Shown one piece after another: positions 27,596 through 36,385 of a stretch of DNA of 48,833 nucleotides. Position 1 is the stretch's first letter; each line of letters begins with the position of its first letter. The DNA comes from an uncultured Verrucomicrobiota bacterium (GTDB lineage: Bacteria > Verrucomicrobiota > Verrucomicrobiia > Opitutales > UBA9783): positions 1 through 48,833 of the forward strand of contig CAMHMO010000009.1 of the NCBI GenBank assembly GCA_946186275.1. Direction: 5' to 3'. The notes beneath the pieces were generated by a model. It worked only from the letters and a program-made list of their open reading frames with translations, had not been told where the DNA came from and searched no databases. Position numbers and translations under genes: made by a program.

Positions 27596-27673
27596 ATCCG
27601 CTCTCCACGGAAATTCAAAAGTATAAAGAAGGCAAGAAAATAAATTGGAAAACCTCTTAAACCGCGAAACACC

Positions 27674-27703
27674 TTGACATTTTTGCCGTATTTTTTGAAA
27701 TAA
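27674..27703 (+). promoter_or_regulatory. Probable promoter of tRNA-Pro
   Basis: A perfect -35 box TTGACA (27674-27679) is followed after 18 bases by AAATAA (27698-27703), a degenerate -10. The predicted start is close to the first base of the tRNA at 27710, in an AT-rich stretch. Confidence 0.5.
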
Positions 27704-27709
27704 AAGTAT

Positions 27710-27787
27710 CGGGTCATAGCGCAGTCTGGCTAGCGCACTTGCATGGGGTGCAAGGGGTCGTGAGTTCGAATCTCACTGACCCGACCA
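27710..27787 (+). tRNA. tRNA-Pro (GGG)
   Basis: The cloverleaf has acceptor CGGGTCA/TGACCCG with the C1-G72 pair typical of proline tRNA. The anticodon stem is CTTGC/GCAAG with loop ATGGGGT (anticodon GGG). The T-arm is GTGAG-TTCGAAT-CTCAC, and CCA is encoded. A restriction-modification pair begins 17 bases after its 3' end. Confidence 0.95.
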
Positions 27788-27803
27788 GGGGGGTGCTGTT
27801 TTT

Positions 27804-28480
27804 ATGGCTGTTAATTTTGCACCGAGTGTTGTTTCGTACATCGTAAGACCAAACTTCAAGAACAAAATTGACGGTATTGATTTGATGCAACAGCTGGCGA
27901 ACGGTTCGATCAAAGTTGTGTTTTTCGATCCGCAGTATCGCGGTATTTTGGACAAGATGCATTATGGAAATGAAGGCGTTAATCGCGGACAACAACGCAG
28001 TGCGTTAGTGCAAATGCCCGAGGAGACCATTGTTCAATTCCTGGCGGAAATCGATCGCATTTTGTCGGCTTCCGGGTATTTGTTTTTGTGGATTGATAAA
28101 TTTCACCTGGTGGAAGGTATCCGAAAATGGCTTGCGGGATTGGCATTACTCCCCGTTGACATGATTACATGGAACAAGATGAGAATCGGCATGGGGTACA
28201 GAACACGCCGGAAAAGCGAGTATTTGGTCGTTTTGCAAAAAAGAGACAAAGCAACAAGGTGTAATTGGAAATTACACAATATACCCGATGTCTGGGAAGA
28301 GAAGGTCGAAAAAATCACCCGCATGCCAAACCAATCGGATTACAAAAGAATTTGATACTGGCAACAACGAACGAAGGCGATTGGGTTTGCGATCCCGCCG
28401 CAGGAGGCTATTCGGTTTTGGAAGCCTGTCGCGAAACGGGTCGCAATTTCATCGGCTGCGACATCGCCTTCGGAGAATAA
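27804..28480 (+). pseudogene. Amino-group DNA methyltransferase (beta class), frameshifted
   Basis: The first frame begins MAVNFAPSVVSYIV and contains the catalytic motif IV as VVFFDPQYRGIL (DPPY-like), then FLWIDKFHL and ITWNKMRIGMG. It runs out of frame at 28355. The remainder is open in another frame: HAKPIGLQKNLILATT, then the SAM-binding motif I DPAAGGYSVLEACRETG and IGCDIAFGE, ending at 28480. Adding one A to the A6 run at 28309-28314 restores a 225-residue protein with motif order IV-then-I, the beta class of N4-cytosine/N6-adenine methylases. It pairs with the nuclease gene six bases downstream. As written, it would lack its cofactor site. Confidence 0.8.
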
Positions 28481-28485
28481 GGCTC

Positions 28486-29162
28486 ATGCGCATCGAAGAC
28501 CAAACGGGACGAAATACAAACAGCGGCTACGGACGCGTCTTCAACAATAACGCATTGGGATTATTGATTTCAAAAGTTCAGGCAACCGTCATTTCAAACG
28601 GGTCGGAACTCGAACGGATGATCTTGTCACAAACTAATAACATTTCCGATTTGGAGAAATTCATTTCAAGCATTGAAGCCGATGACGGTACCTGTTCGGA
28701 CGGCGTTTATGTTTGTCAAAAAAAGTTCTCAAGAAGAGCAAATACGCGATTCATGGCTATGAACCCGATTTATTGGTGTTTTTAGTACAAAAGAGGAGAA
28801 TTTGCAGCGTTATTGAACTGAAAGACGGCGATGCGTTTGACACCAAAAAATCCGAGGTCGAAAAAGATCATTTGGAACATTTTACGCAGAAATTCGGCAC
28901 GCAAATTCCCTTCACAACGCAATACTACGTTTGCTGTTTCAATCAAAACGATAAGGAACAAATAAAAATCGGGTTTAAAAACAAGTTAAACGAAGAACAT
29001 ATTCTGACGGGACGGGAATTATGCGACTTGCTCAAAATCGATTACGGGAAAATCGTGAGAACACGCCAAGCGGATGCCGAAAGTAATTTGCGTTATTTTT
29101 TGGAAGAATTGATAAAAATTGAAGGAGTACGGGAAAAATTGATAAAATCGTTGCGGGTGTAA
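28486..29162 (+). pseudogene. PD-(D/E)xK restriction endonuclease, frameshifted
   Basis: The gene starts MRIEDQTGRNTNSGYGRVFN and is open to about 28724. It then continues in another frame with KKSKYAIHGYEPDLLVF, ICSVIELKDGDAF and a helical tail to 29162. EPD followed by ELK about 17 residues later is the PD-(D/E)xK nuclease arrangement. Inserting one A in the A7 run at 28718-28724 gives an unbroken 225-residue protein. Its position directly after a methylase supports a type II restriction role. The recognition sequence cannot be predicted. Confidence 0.75.
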
Positions 29163-29236
29163 TGATAAACCGTCAAAAGTTGTCTTTCACAAGTCACTTT
29201 CTTGCATTCGGAATTAGCAAAAAATCTGCAAAAGAA

Positions 29237-29881
29237 TCACCTCTCCGTTAACTCCCTTACCTTCCTCTTCACCCTCTCCAAATCTCCGCAGGTTAAAATC
29301 GGAATAAGCATTTGAATTTCTTCAATCGTTTTATTCCACCATTGCAATTTTAACAATAACTCAATCAATTCATCATCGAAACGCTTCCGGAGCAATTTTG
29401 CGGGGTTCCCGACCGCAACGGTGTACGGCGGGATATCGCAACCGACGGTACTGTTTAAGCCGATAATTGCGCCATCGCCGATATGCACGCCCGGCAAAAT
29501 CGTCGTATTTTGACCGATCCAAACATCGTTTCCGACGACGGTATCGCCTTTGTACGGCATGTCGGTCTTGGGCGGAACGGACATCTTCCAGCCTTCGAAA
29601 ATATAAAACGGGAAAGTCGAAACGGCATTTATTTGATGATTTGCACCGTTCATCACGAAATTCACGCCGGCGGCGATTTGGCAAAACTTACCGATAATCA
29701 ACTTATCTCCGCAAAAATCATAGTGGTGCGTAACGTGCTTTTCGAAATCCGTATCGCCGAAGTACGTAAAGTCGCCGACGACAATGTTCGGATTTTTGAT
29801 CTGCGGCTTGACGTACGTAACGGTTTTGCAGTTCGGCACGGGAAATAAAACACTCGGATCGGGACGGTTATGCGTAAACAC
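29237..29881 (-). CDS. Vat/CatB-type xenobiotic acetyltransferase
   Basis: This trimeric left-handed beta-helix acetyltransferase belongs to the group that includes streptogramin A (Vat) and chloramphenicol (CatB) acetyltransferases. The match runs through VTYVKPQI, GDFTYFGD, LIIGKFCQIAAGVNFVMNGANHQ (containing the catalytic histidine), FPFYIF, KGDTVVGNDVWIGQNTTILPGVHIGDGAIIGLNSTV, and AVGNPAKLLRKRF. I chose the GTG at 29881, which gives 214 residues, the family size. A TTG at 29941 would add twenty. Related proteins with no drug role exist, so resistance is not established. Confidence 0.85.
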   Translation of the reverse strand: MFTHNRPDPSVLFPVPNCKTVTYVKPQIKNPNIVVGDFTYFGDTDFEKHVTHHYDFCGDKLIIGKFCQIAAGVNFVMNGANHQINAVSTFPFYIFEGWKMSVPPKTDMPYKGDTVVGNDVWIGQNTTILPGVHIGDGAIIGLNSTVGCDIPPYTVAVGNPAKLLRKRFDDELIELLLKLQWWNKTIEEIQMLIPILTCGDLERVKRKVRELTER

Positions 29882-30091
29882 GTAGCTATTTTGAAAAAAA
29901 TTTACGATGCGGGCAATAAAATTCCTGCTTTTTACCGACAATGACCTGTTCCGTTTTTTGAAATCCTGCAGTATTATAATACACAGGCATCTCTCAAACG
30001 AGACGCATATTTCGCTTATTCAACGTTCTTTAAAAATTCACGACGTCGCTCCACCTCTGTCGCGGGCACAAATTGTGCTGTTTGGTTAAGC

Positions 30092-30859
30092 ATGGTATGC
30101 AAAACAATCGCACAATCAACCACACCTCCCGCATCAAAAACCTCCAAAAAGCGTCCCGATTGGACGCTGGTTCGCAATCATCTGCCGCTGTTAAAAAGCA
30201 TTATCGGCAAAATGTCGCCGACCTTCCCGCCGACCGTCGATCGCGAAAACATGTACGCCGTCGGTCTGCTGGGATTGATTTCGGCGGGACAAACATACAA
30301 TCCGAACAAAGATGCGCAATTCGGAACCTACGCCGCCATCCGCATCAAAGGCGCGCTGTTGGACGAATTGCGGCATTCGGATTATCTGCCGCGGTATCTT
30401 CGCGCCACCGTCAAAGACGTTAAAAAGATGATAACCGCTTACGAAGAAGAGTTCCAATGCCCGCCGTCCGATAAGGCGATTTGTGATTATTTTCGCCTGA
30501 CGCCTCAAAAATGGAATCGAATAAAGCCGCACCTGAAACCGCGCGTGACGTTATCGCTGAATAAATCCCTTATGCCGAACGACGCAACCGCTTTGACGCT
30601 GCAGGAACAACTGGAGGACGTACAACAAAAAACCGCACGGGAATTATACGAAAAGAAGGAACTGATGGCTCTTCTCAAACTGCATGTGCAATTTTTATCG
30701 GAACCGGAGCAAAAAATTCTCGACATGCATTACAACGAAGGCGCGTTCTTGTCGGAAATTGCGCATCGGATGCGCATGGGACAGTCGAAAATTTGGCAAA
30801 TGCACGCAAAGGCGATTGAGAAAATTCGCCGCCGCATCGTCAAAGCCATCGGTGAGTAG
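30092..30859 (+). CDS. Alternative sigma factor, FliA/WhiG family
   Basis: The 255 residues have sigma region 2 (MYAVGLLGLISAGQTYNP, FGTYAAIRIKGALLDELRHSDYLPR) and a region 3 with FRLTPQKW. Region 4 has LSEPEQKILDMHYNEGAFLSEIAHRM and a recognition helix MGQSKIWQMHAKAIEKI. This layout is the sigma-28 group that controls flagellar, sporulation or developmental genes. No flagellar genes are in the window. A strong terminator follows at 30915. The regulon might include the envelope and secretion-like genes just downstream, but this is speculation. Confidence 0.88.
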   Translation: MVCKTIAQSTTPPASKTSKKRPDWTLVRNHLPLLKSIIGKMSPTFPPTVDRENMYAVGLLGLISAGQTYNPNKDAQFGTYAAIRIKGALLDELRHSDYLPRYLRATVKDVKKMITAYEEEFQCPPSDKAICDYFRLTPQKWNRIKPHLKPRVTLSLNKSLMPNDATALTLQEQLEDVQQKTARELYEKKELMALLKLHVQFLSEPEQKILDMHYNEGAFLSEIAHRMRMGQSKIWQMHAKAIEKIRRRIVKAIGE

Positions 30860-30914
30860 TAGCGAAGTACCACGTACTTTATAAGAAGTGCTACGGATTT
30901 TCAAAAAGTATTGC

Positions 30915-30951
30915 GTATCCCGGTGAAAAAACCGGGGACATACTTTGTTTT
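30915..30951 (+). terminator. Rho-independent terminator after the sigma gene
   Basis: CCCGGT (30919-30924) pairs with ACCGGG (30931-30936) around a GAAAAA loop. The stem is extended by GTAT (30915-30918) with ATAC (30940-30943) after a small bulge. A T-rich tail (TTTGTTTT, 30944-30951) follows. It is the clearest terminator in the window. Confidence 0.65.
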
Positions 30952-31073
30952 CGTCAGAGTGCTATCGATGACTTTTAAAATCCGCTTTTGCCGTTGTTTA
31001 GTTCACTTCTTCCTTCAATGAAAATAAAAATTTTGGACACCGATGATTTTTGTCCGATTTATACCGTAACGGT

Positions 31074-31739
31074 ATGCATGAAACAAAAACCACTCTCCTG
31101 CTATCCGCATGTTTATTTCTGCATGCGCACGTACTATCCGACGAAAACACCTCGGTTGACACTCAAAACTTATCCGTTGCTCCCTCGCGAACCCGCATTT
31201 TAGCGTCCGATGTGCCGCAAAACACCGCGAAAGCGGTTCCGTTCGCGGAAAATGCGTCCGCCTTTCAAACAGAAACGGTTGCGGAAGCGGCGAAAACGAT
31301 CGGAAAAAATCCGACGACAGTTGCCAATGTGCCCGCAAAGGACGATAAAGAAGATGCCTTTCGCGACGCCGACCGCCTGGAAGAGCAAACGGACGCGGTA
31401 ACGGCGATGTTGCAACAACAGCTGTTTGCGCCGCACGACGGGAATTTAATTCTTCAGGCGGTTAAAAAATTACCGCAAAACGAACAAACATCGGCGTCCG
31501 TCGAAGCGATTGCTACCGCATTAAAGGTTCGTTTGGGCGATGCGTTGCGGAAAATTTGCCCGTACGATACGCATGAATTGGATACCATTACCCTGCAACT
31601 GGCGGATGTCATTCGTGCGCACGGCATTCGTCAAAAACGCCCCTTCGCTTTGTTTAATCCCGAGGATATTCGGTATCTGACGGCGGGTTTGTATCACGTC
31701 CTGCAGGAGACCGACATTCAGCGATTGATTGTTTTTTGA
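31074..31739 (+). CDS. Unrecognised exported protein
   Basis: The 221-residue frame starts MHETKTTLLLSACLFLHAHVLS, a plausible signal peptide. A disordered stretch rich in A, T, N and E follows to about residue 95, and then a helical domain of about 120 residues. No family is recognised. An in-frame start eight codons upstream (31050) would spoil the signal peptide. It precedes a run of membrane and secretion-like genes on the same strand, 196 bases before the next one. Confidence 0.6.
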   Translation: MHETKTTLLLSACLFLHAHVLSDENTSVDTQNLSVAPSRTRILASDVPQNTAKAVPFAENASAFQTETVAEAAKTIGKNPTTVANVPAKDDKEDAFRDADRLEEQTDAVTAMLQQQLFAPHDGNLILQAVKKLPQNEQTSASVEAIATALKVRLGDALRKICPYDTHELDTITLQLADVIRAHGIRQKRPFALFNPEDIRYLTAGLYHVLQETDIQRLIVF

Positions 31740-31935
31740 CAAACGCCTCCGCATTGAAACAAACAGATGAAAACAAAATACCTCCAGTTTATCGATTGCC
31801 GTTGTGCGCCAAGGTGCTTTGCCGCCGTGAACATCAACCAACAAATGAAAATTTTGACAAAGACAACGGCAAATCTTTCCGACGAAACAACAACTTCGCA
31901 TTGCCCGTTGTTGGTACCCGTCGCATAATGTTCTT

Positions 31936-32589
31936 ATGAAAACTCTTCTCTTATTACCGTTTCGCGGACTACTTTGGCTCATTTTAGGACTGCTCTGTTC
32001 CTCCGTCTGGCTGTTGATTGCGGCACTCTTTACAACCTCTTACTGGTTGCCGCCGATGCTTTCGTGGCTGTGGGAGATGAAGACCGATTTCCCCTGTAAA
32101 ATCGAATCGGCAAAAATTGAATGGTGGAAGGGAAAAATTTGCCTGAAAAACGTTACGCTTTACAATCCGACGTCTTTTTTAAGCTCCGACATGGCAAGCT
32201 TTTCCAAAATCGAATGCCGCTTCGATTGGCTCTCGTTGCCGAAACAAACGCTTCATATTGATGAATTGAATTTCTTTGGCACGAAACTTGCTTCCATAGA
32301 ACAAAGCGAGAACCGCAACTGGGCGATGCTGAACCGTCATTTAAATACGCACGAAAAACAACCGACCAAAGGCGTTTGGGTGGAAAATCTGCGCTTTACG
32401 TTCGACGGTATGGTCGCGCATCATTCCTATCGCGGTACGCCGACGGCATCGGTGACGAAACGCACACGCTCTTTGGAATTCTCAAATCTCTGCATCAACG
32501 TTCCGCAGGACATTCGGAAAAATCTGAATAAACCGTGTACATTACAAACCGTGTACGGAGAATGCGGACGATTATTGGTGAACAATTAA
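31936..32589 (+). CDS. Membrane-anchored protein, AsmA/DUF748-like N-terminus
   Basis: The 217 residues begin with one long hydrophobic helix (LLWLILGLLCSSVWLLIAALF). A beta-rich domain with KIESAKIEWWKGKICLKNVTLYNP follows, the pattern of the N-terminal part of AsmA-like proteins that bridge inner and outer membrane (a membrane helix, then strands describing a curved sheet with a conserved L-x-N-V-x-L-x-NP turn). It is much shorter than full AsmA proteins. Function is inferred only as envelope-related. Confidence 0.55.
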   Translation: MKTLLLLPFRGLLWLILGLLCSSVWLLIAALFTTSYWLPPMLSWLWEMKTDFPCKIESAKIEWWKGKICLKNVTLYNPTSFLSSDMASFSKIECRFDWLSLPKQTLHIDELNFFGTKLASIEQSENRNWAMLNRHLNTHEKQPTKGVWVENLRFTFDGMVAHHSYRGTPTASVTKRTRSLEFSNLCINVPQDIRKNLNKPCTLQTVYGECGRLLVNN

Positions 32590-32608
32590 AGAAAGGGAAA
32601 AAATTCAT

Positions 32609-34003
32609 ATGTGTGCCGTTAATAACCTGACTGCTGCCAATAACCTAACAACAGTTGGTATACAAAGAGGACTCGAGGAAATTTCCGATAAGATCATCAA
32701 AGATGTGAAATCGGATGTTAAGGAAGGCATAACAAATATACAAAAAGAAGCGTTATCTTTTTTCGGAAATGTTAAGAAGACAATAACAAAAAATCTCAGC
32801 GCATTGAAAGCTCTCTTTATCTCCGGGAGCATGGTCGTGGCAGTCGTTGCCGCCATCAAAGGTCTTGCGGCCGTGGGACTGGGGGCACTCGGTCCGGCAG
32901 GATGGGCAGTGATCGGCGGTGCTTTTTTAATCGGTCTCGCCATAAGTGCTTACGATGCGCATGCGAGGGGGAAAAATATTTTCAAAGGAATGATATCGGA
33001 TATTTTTACCTACACGGCTCTTTGTATCCTGTCCGTAGTAAATAAAATGATCTCAGAAAATAAAAGTTTCTGTACAGCACTTGTATCTTTGAAGGATGAC
33101 ATACTGGGAAAATCAGAGGAACATTTGAAACAAATCAAAAAAGCAATACTAAAGGAGTTTTCAGACACTGAAGGTAAAATTAAAGGCGAATTGAATTCTG
33201 TCGTGAAAAACTTGGAGGAAAAACAAACGTTACTTCAAGGAATGGTCGGTGAAATTGAAACCGAATTAGCTAAACTAAAACAAGAGGGCAAAGATAAAGA
33301 CAAAATCCAAAGTTTAGAGAATGCACTCAAAATACTCAAGAATGGGAAAGTCGAACAATTTTCGGCTCTTATTACAAAGCTGGAAACTCACGGTAAGGAA
33401 ATAACGGAGACTTTCAAAAGGTTTACAAAAGACCTGGACTTCAAACAAGAGCTAAATGGAGAGATCATCAAAGCCGACGTAATGAAAGTCGTGAATAATT
33501 TTTTGCTCGAAACAAATAACATCCATGAAATTCTTGTGAATGTTATAGGAGAAGCAAACAAAGTACTGAACCTGGAGATGGATTTCCCCAAAGGTATCGA
33601 AGATATGATGAATAATGGCGCGATCAAAGCCTTAAAATACGGGACAAGCGATTTCGCAAAACAATGTTTTAAAATCGAAAAAGCGCTTTCAGGGAATGAA
33701 GATGCAGAAGAAATCCTTCGAAGTGTGTCGAAAAACATAAAGGATAAAAAATTTGAAAACTTGGAACAAAGTTTTGATCGCTTAACAAATCTTGCAAAGA
33801 AAAATAAAGCGGTAAAACAGCAGATACAAGAACTCAAACGGCTTTCTGGAGATATTAAGACGGAATATCAGGATATTTATGATGACAAAAAAACAAAAAA
33901 CGCAATTCACAATTTCTTAGACGGGATCTTTAGCGTTAATAAACAGGAAGACAACGTAGCAAACAACAACAACCGGGGAGAGAACATTGAACAAAACGCT
34001 TGA
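32609..34003 (+). CDS. Hydrophobic-hairpin and coiled-coil protein, possible type III translocator or Inc-like effector
   Basis: The 464-residue protein has an amphipathic N-terminus and then two adjacent hydrophobic segments at about 69-90 and 92-114, separated by a Gly-Pro turn. A weaker hydrophobic segment at about 131-144 follows. From about 165 to 435 it is a lysine- and glutamate-rich coiled coil. There is no signal peptide. The layout resembles type III translocators (YopB/IpaB class) and chlamydial Inc proteins, and the next gene resembles their class II chaperones. A PxLxP chaperone-binding motif was not found. The gene is visibly more AT-rich than its neighbours. The function is inferred from layout and neighbour, not from sequence identity. 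Confidence 0.5.
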   Translation: MCAVNNLTAANNLTTVGIQRGLEEISDKIIKDVKSDVKEGITNIQKEALSFFGNVKKTITKNLSALKALFISGSMVVAVVAAIKGLAAVGLGALGPAGWAVIGGAFLIGLAISAYDAHARGKNIFKGMISDIFTYTALCILSVVNKMISENKSFCTALVSLKDDILGKSEEHLKQIKKAILKEFSDTEGKIKGELNSVVKNLEEKQTLLQGMVGEIETELAKLKQEGKDKDKIQSLENALKILKNGKVEQFSALITKLETHGKEITETFKRFTKDLDFKQELNGEIIKADVMKVVNNFLLETNNIHEILVNVIGEANKVLNLEMDFPKGIEDMMNNGAIKALKYGTSDFAKQCFKIEKALSGNEDAEEILRSVSKNIKDKKFENLEQSFDRLTNLAKKNKAVKQQIQELKRLSGDIKTEYQDIYDDKKTKNAIHNFLDGIFSVNKQEDNVANNNNRGENIEQNA

Positions 34004-34052
34004 GATTGTAATTGTAGCATAAACAGTTACATCAGAAAACACGAACTTTATT

Positions 34053-34697
34053 ATGGAACTATTCGAACAACAAAACATACCTTTCTTTTTATCGGCTTTG
34101 CAAGTCATGGGCGAAACCGATAACAGCCGACCGGACGATAATATTCTTGAACAAATCGAAGAAAATCAAACCCGATGGGCATCTTTTATCGAGGAACAGA
34201 AAAAGCACTGCCAAAAATCCATGCAACTGTTCCGTTCATACGATACAAAAAATAAACTGAAATCGTTTTGGATCCGTCTGCAACTCGGGAAATATCACAC
34301 GAACAAAAAGGAGTTGACGCTTTTAAACGAGTATGCGACGCAGGCAAAGGAAAGCGGAAATCTTGAGGATGCGTTCCACATGTTCAGCTTTATGGCACTG
34401 ATGTGTCCGCGTAATTACGTGCTTTACCTCAAAGTCTGTGAAGTGTGTGAGCAACTCCACGGAATTGAAGCCGCGGTGCAGCTGTATGAAATGACCGCCC
34501 GTTTATTTGAGGAACCCAATGTATTGTTTTTGGCGGCGGAATGCGAGGCACGTTGCGGGCATTGGGAGCAGGCCAAAACTTACGTCGCGCAAGCTCTTAA
34601 AATCTTTGAACAGCGTCCGCCGAGCACGCCGCAGGAGATGGAATTCAAAGCAGATTTGAAGGAACTGCTGAAATTGACCGAGAAAGCCTGTGCATAG
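34053..34697 (+). CDS. SycD/LcrH-like TPR chaperone
   Basis: The 214 residues have a non-TPR N-terminal extension of about 90, then three tetratricopeptide-type repeats. Against type III class II chaperones, the segment AKESGNLEDAFHMFSFMA aligns with their SGKYEDAHKVFQALC repeat. CEQLHGIEAAVQLYEMTA aligns with the GQYDLAIHSY repeat, and EEPNVLFLAAECEARCGHWEQA matches the characteristic EP-x3-F-x-AAEC turn. Such chaperones hold hydrophobic translocators in the cytosol. The upstream gene encodes a suitable hydrophobic partner 49 bases away. A general TPR protein is the alternative. Confidence 0.65.
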   Translation: MELFEQQNIPFFLSALQVMGETDNSRPDDNILEQIEENQTRWASFIEEQKKHCQKSMQLFRSYDTKNKLKSFWIRLQLGKYHTNKKELTLLNEYATQAKESGNLEDAFHMFSFMALMCPRNYVLYLKVCEVCEQLHGIEAAVQLYEMTARLFEEPNVLFLAAECEARCGHWEQAKTYVAQALKIFEQRPPSTPQEMEFKADLKELLKLTEKACA

Positions 34698-34731
34698 GAT
34701 TTGGTTTTGAAAACATTTTTGGAATAAAGCC

Positions 34732-35613
34732 ATGCGTTGGATTTTAACGATTGCCTTTTTGTTGCCGCCGTTTGTGACTTTCGGCGGCAAAAAATCTCCG
34801 TGGAAAGTCTTCTCCGACGAAAATGCGCGGGCGGTTTTCAAAAAAATGCTCACTCAACCGTCCGACGGGAAAAAGGTAGCGTTGGATCGCATTGAAACGG
34901 TTCAAATCGACAAGGCGCATATCAAATCGACGGAGGGCTTTGAAAAACTGACTTCTTTGAAAACCCTGTCGTTATCATATAATTTTATTCGGGATGTTTC
35001 GCCGATTGTGTCGCTCCCGAATTTACGACAATTGGATTTGAGCTACAACGACATTACCAACGGCATGGCGTTCATGAACCGCGACACGCTGGAACTGCTT
35101 GATGTGTCGCACAATAAGATTAAATATACCTTCACGTGTACGTTTCGAAATTTGCGCAATTTAAATCTGTCGTCCAATCTCATCGAACAGCTGCAAACGA
35201 GCGAGCAATCCAATCATTTGCTGGAAGCGATCGATATCTCCGATAATCCGCTGACGAGTTTATTGCCGAATTTGACCTTTCCGTCACTAAAGGTGTTTCT
35301 CGCCAATAAGACATTTTTGAAAGACCTTTCGCCGTTATTTGTCTGCAAAACCCTGGAAACATTGGAGGTGGAGCACTGCCCCAATTTAAAGTCGATCGAA
35401 AAGTTATTCCCGTACAACAAAATCACGGAAACCTACGCGTGCGTCTTCCCAAAATTAAAGAAACTGGTTATTTCCGAAGCCTTCTTAAACGAAAAATCAA
35501 AGGAAATTTTGCGTAACATTTACGACGGCGCTCTGGAACAACCGATCACGATTAACAGCAAAACCATTCAACCGAAGTGTAAGCCAGAACCGAAGAAAGC
35601 AATAAAATTCTGA
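34732..35613 (+). CDS. Exported leucine-rich-repeat protein
   Basis: The 293-residue protein starts with a signal peptide (RWILTIAFLLPPFVTFG). About seven leucine-rich repeats lie between residues 65 and 235, for example LTSLKTLSLSYNFIRDVSP and LPNLRQLDLSYNDITN. This is the SDS22/internalin subclass with about 22-residue units in the regular part. The C-terminal tail is lysine-rich. LRR proteins mediate protein binding. The position 34 bases after the SycD-like gene suggests the same transcript. Confidence 0.8.
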   Translation: MRWILTIAFLLPPFVTFGGKKSPWKVFSDENARAVFKKMLTQPSDGKKVALDRIETVQIDKAHIKSTEGFEKLTSLKTLSLSYNFIRDVSPIVSLPNLRQLDLSYNDITNGMAFMNRDTLELLDVSHNKIKYTFTCTFRNLRNLNLSSNLIEQLQTSEQSNHLLEAIDISDNPLTSLLPNLTFPSLKVFLANKTFLKDLSPLFVCKTLETLEVEHCPNLKSIEKLFPYNKITETYACVFPKLKKLVISEAFLNEKSKEILRNIYDGALEQPITINSKTIQPKCKPEPKKAIKF

Positions 35614-35709
35614 TACCGACCCCGTGAGATTGATTTTCGGGAACAATCGCCGAAAGATACAATCGGAACTCGCGTGTTTTCCTTCAACGTGCTTCGATGA
35701 TGAGGTCGA

Positions 35710-36168
35710 ATGAAAATCGTCGCTGCGATATGCGCTTTGGTGTTTATCCTGCTATGTAAATTTTACTGGCTTCCGCAGTCGTCTTTTGAAAAAAAACCCG
35801 TACCGTTGTTTCCCGATCCGAATAATGCATTTTGCGAATTGCGCCCGTTAACGGCTTTACAGCGGGAATTGTTGGATTTTCGTCCCGATTGCCTGCATAC
35901 GGCATTTAATTTTTCCTGTTACGCGGGTACGTCTTTCCCGAAACAACAAACGCTTCGGCAAGCTGTCAAACAGCGCCTGTTTGAAACGCTCAACGAAGCA
36001 CCGTCAACCCTGCCGAACGCGTCGGAGATTTTTAAGCACGACGACCCGACGCAACAGCCGTTTTTAACCGTACCGCATATCGGCAGGCATCCGACACCAA
36101 TCCGCCCAAAACAACCGCAACATACGATTGGCTTTCCGAAAAATTCATATCCGGTTCACGAACCGTAA
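35710..36168 (+). CDS. Unrecognised small exported or anchored protein
   Basis: The 152 residues start MKIVAAICALVFILLCKFYW, a membrane anchor or uncleaved signal. A proline-rich, low-complexity body follows with no recognised domain. It is the last of the plus-strand run and is 96 bases after the LRR gene. Confidence 0.55.
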   Translation: MKIVAAICALVFILLCKFYWLPQSSFEKKPVPLFPDPNNAFCELRPLTALQRELLDFRPDCLHTAFNFSCYAGTSFPKQQTLRQAVKQRLFETLNEAPSTLPNASEIFKHDDPTQQPFLTVPHIGRHPTPIRPKQPQHTIGFPKNSYPVHEP

Positions 36169-36230
36169 TATGTTTGCATCAGGCAGATTTTGAAATTCCA
36201 TGCCGAGCGAAAGACCGCGTTGAAGCATAT

Positions 36231-36260
36231 CATACGGTTTTTGTATCCCATACGGTTTTT
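36231..36260. repeat. Short direct repeat
   Basis: CATACGGTTTTT occurs at 36231-36242 and again at 36249-36260 in the gap between the proline-rich gene and the converging prepilin gene. No function can be assigned. Confidence 0.5.
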
Positions 36261-36385
36261 TGAAAGTAAAACGAAGTACTTTTAAGCCAAGTACACCAAG
36301 AATGACAAAAATTTCGTGTTCTCTTCAAGTCTGCGCCTGTCGCCGGACGGTCGCGGTATGTTCGGGAATTTTTCCCTCCCGCCGT

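Noticed and set aside
27784-27810. Signal recognition particle RNA start near GGGGGGTGCTG
   Set aside because: The sequence continues into the methylase gene and lacks the conserved SRP core.
27804-28355. Programmed -1 frameshift in the methylase at the A6 run
   Set aside because: The zero-frame codons (GAA AAA ATC) do not form a canonical X-XXY-YYZ slippery heptamer and no downstream stem-loop was obvious, so a plain one-base deletion is simpler.
30988-31203. 71-residue plus-strand frame before the exported protein
   Set aside because: It overlaps the better gene at 31074, which has a credible signal peptide; the other frame has none.
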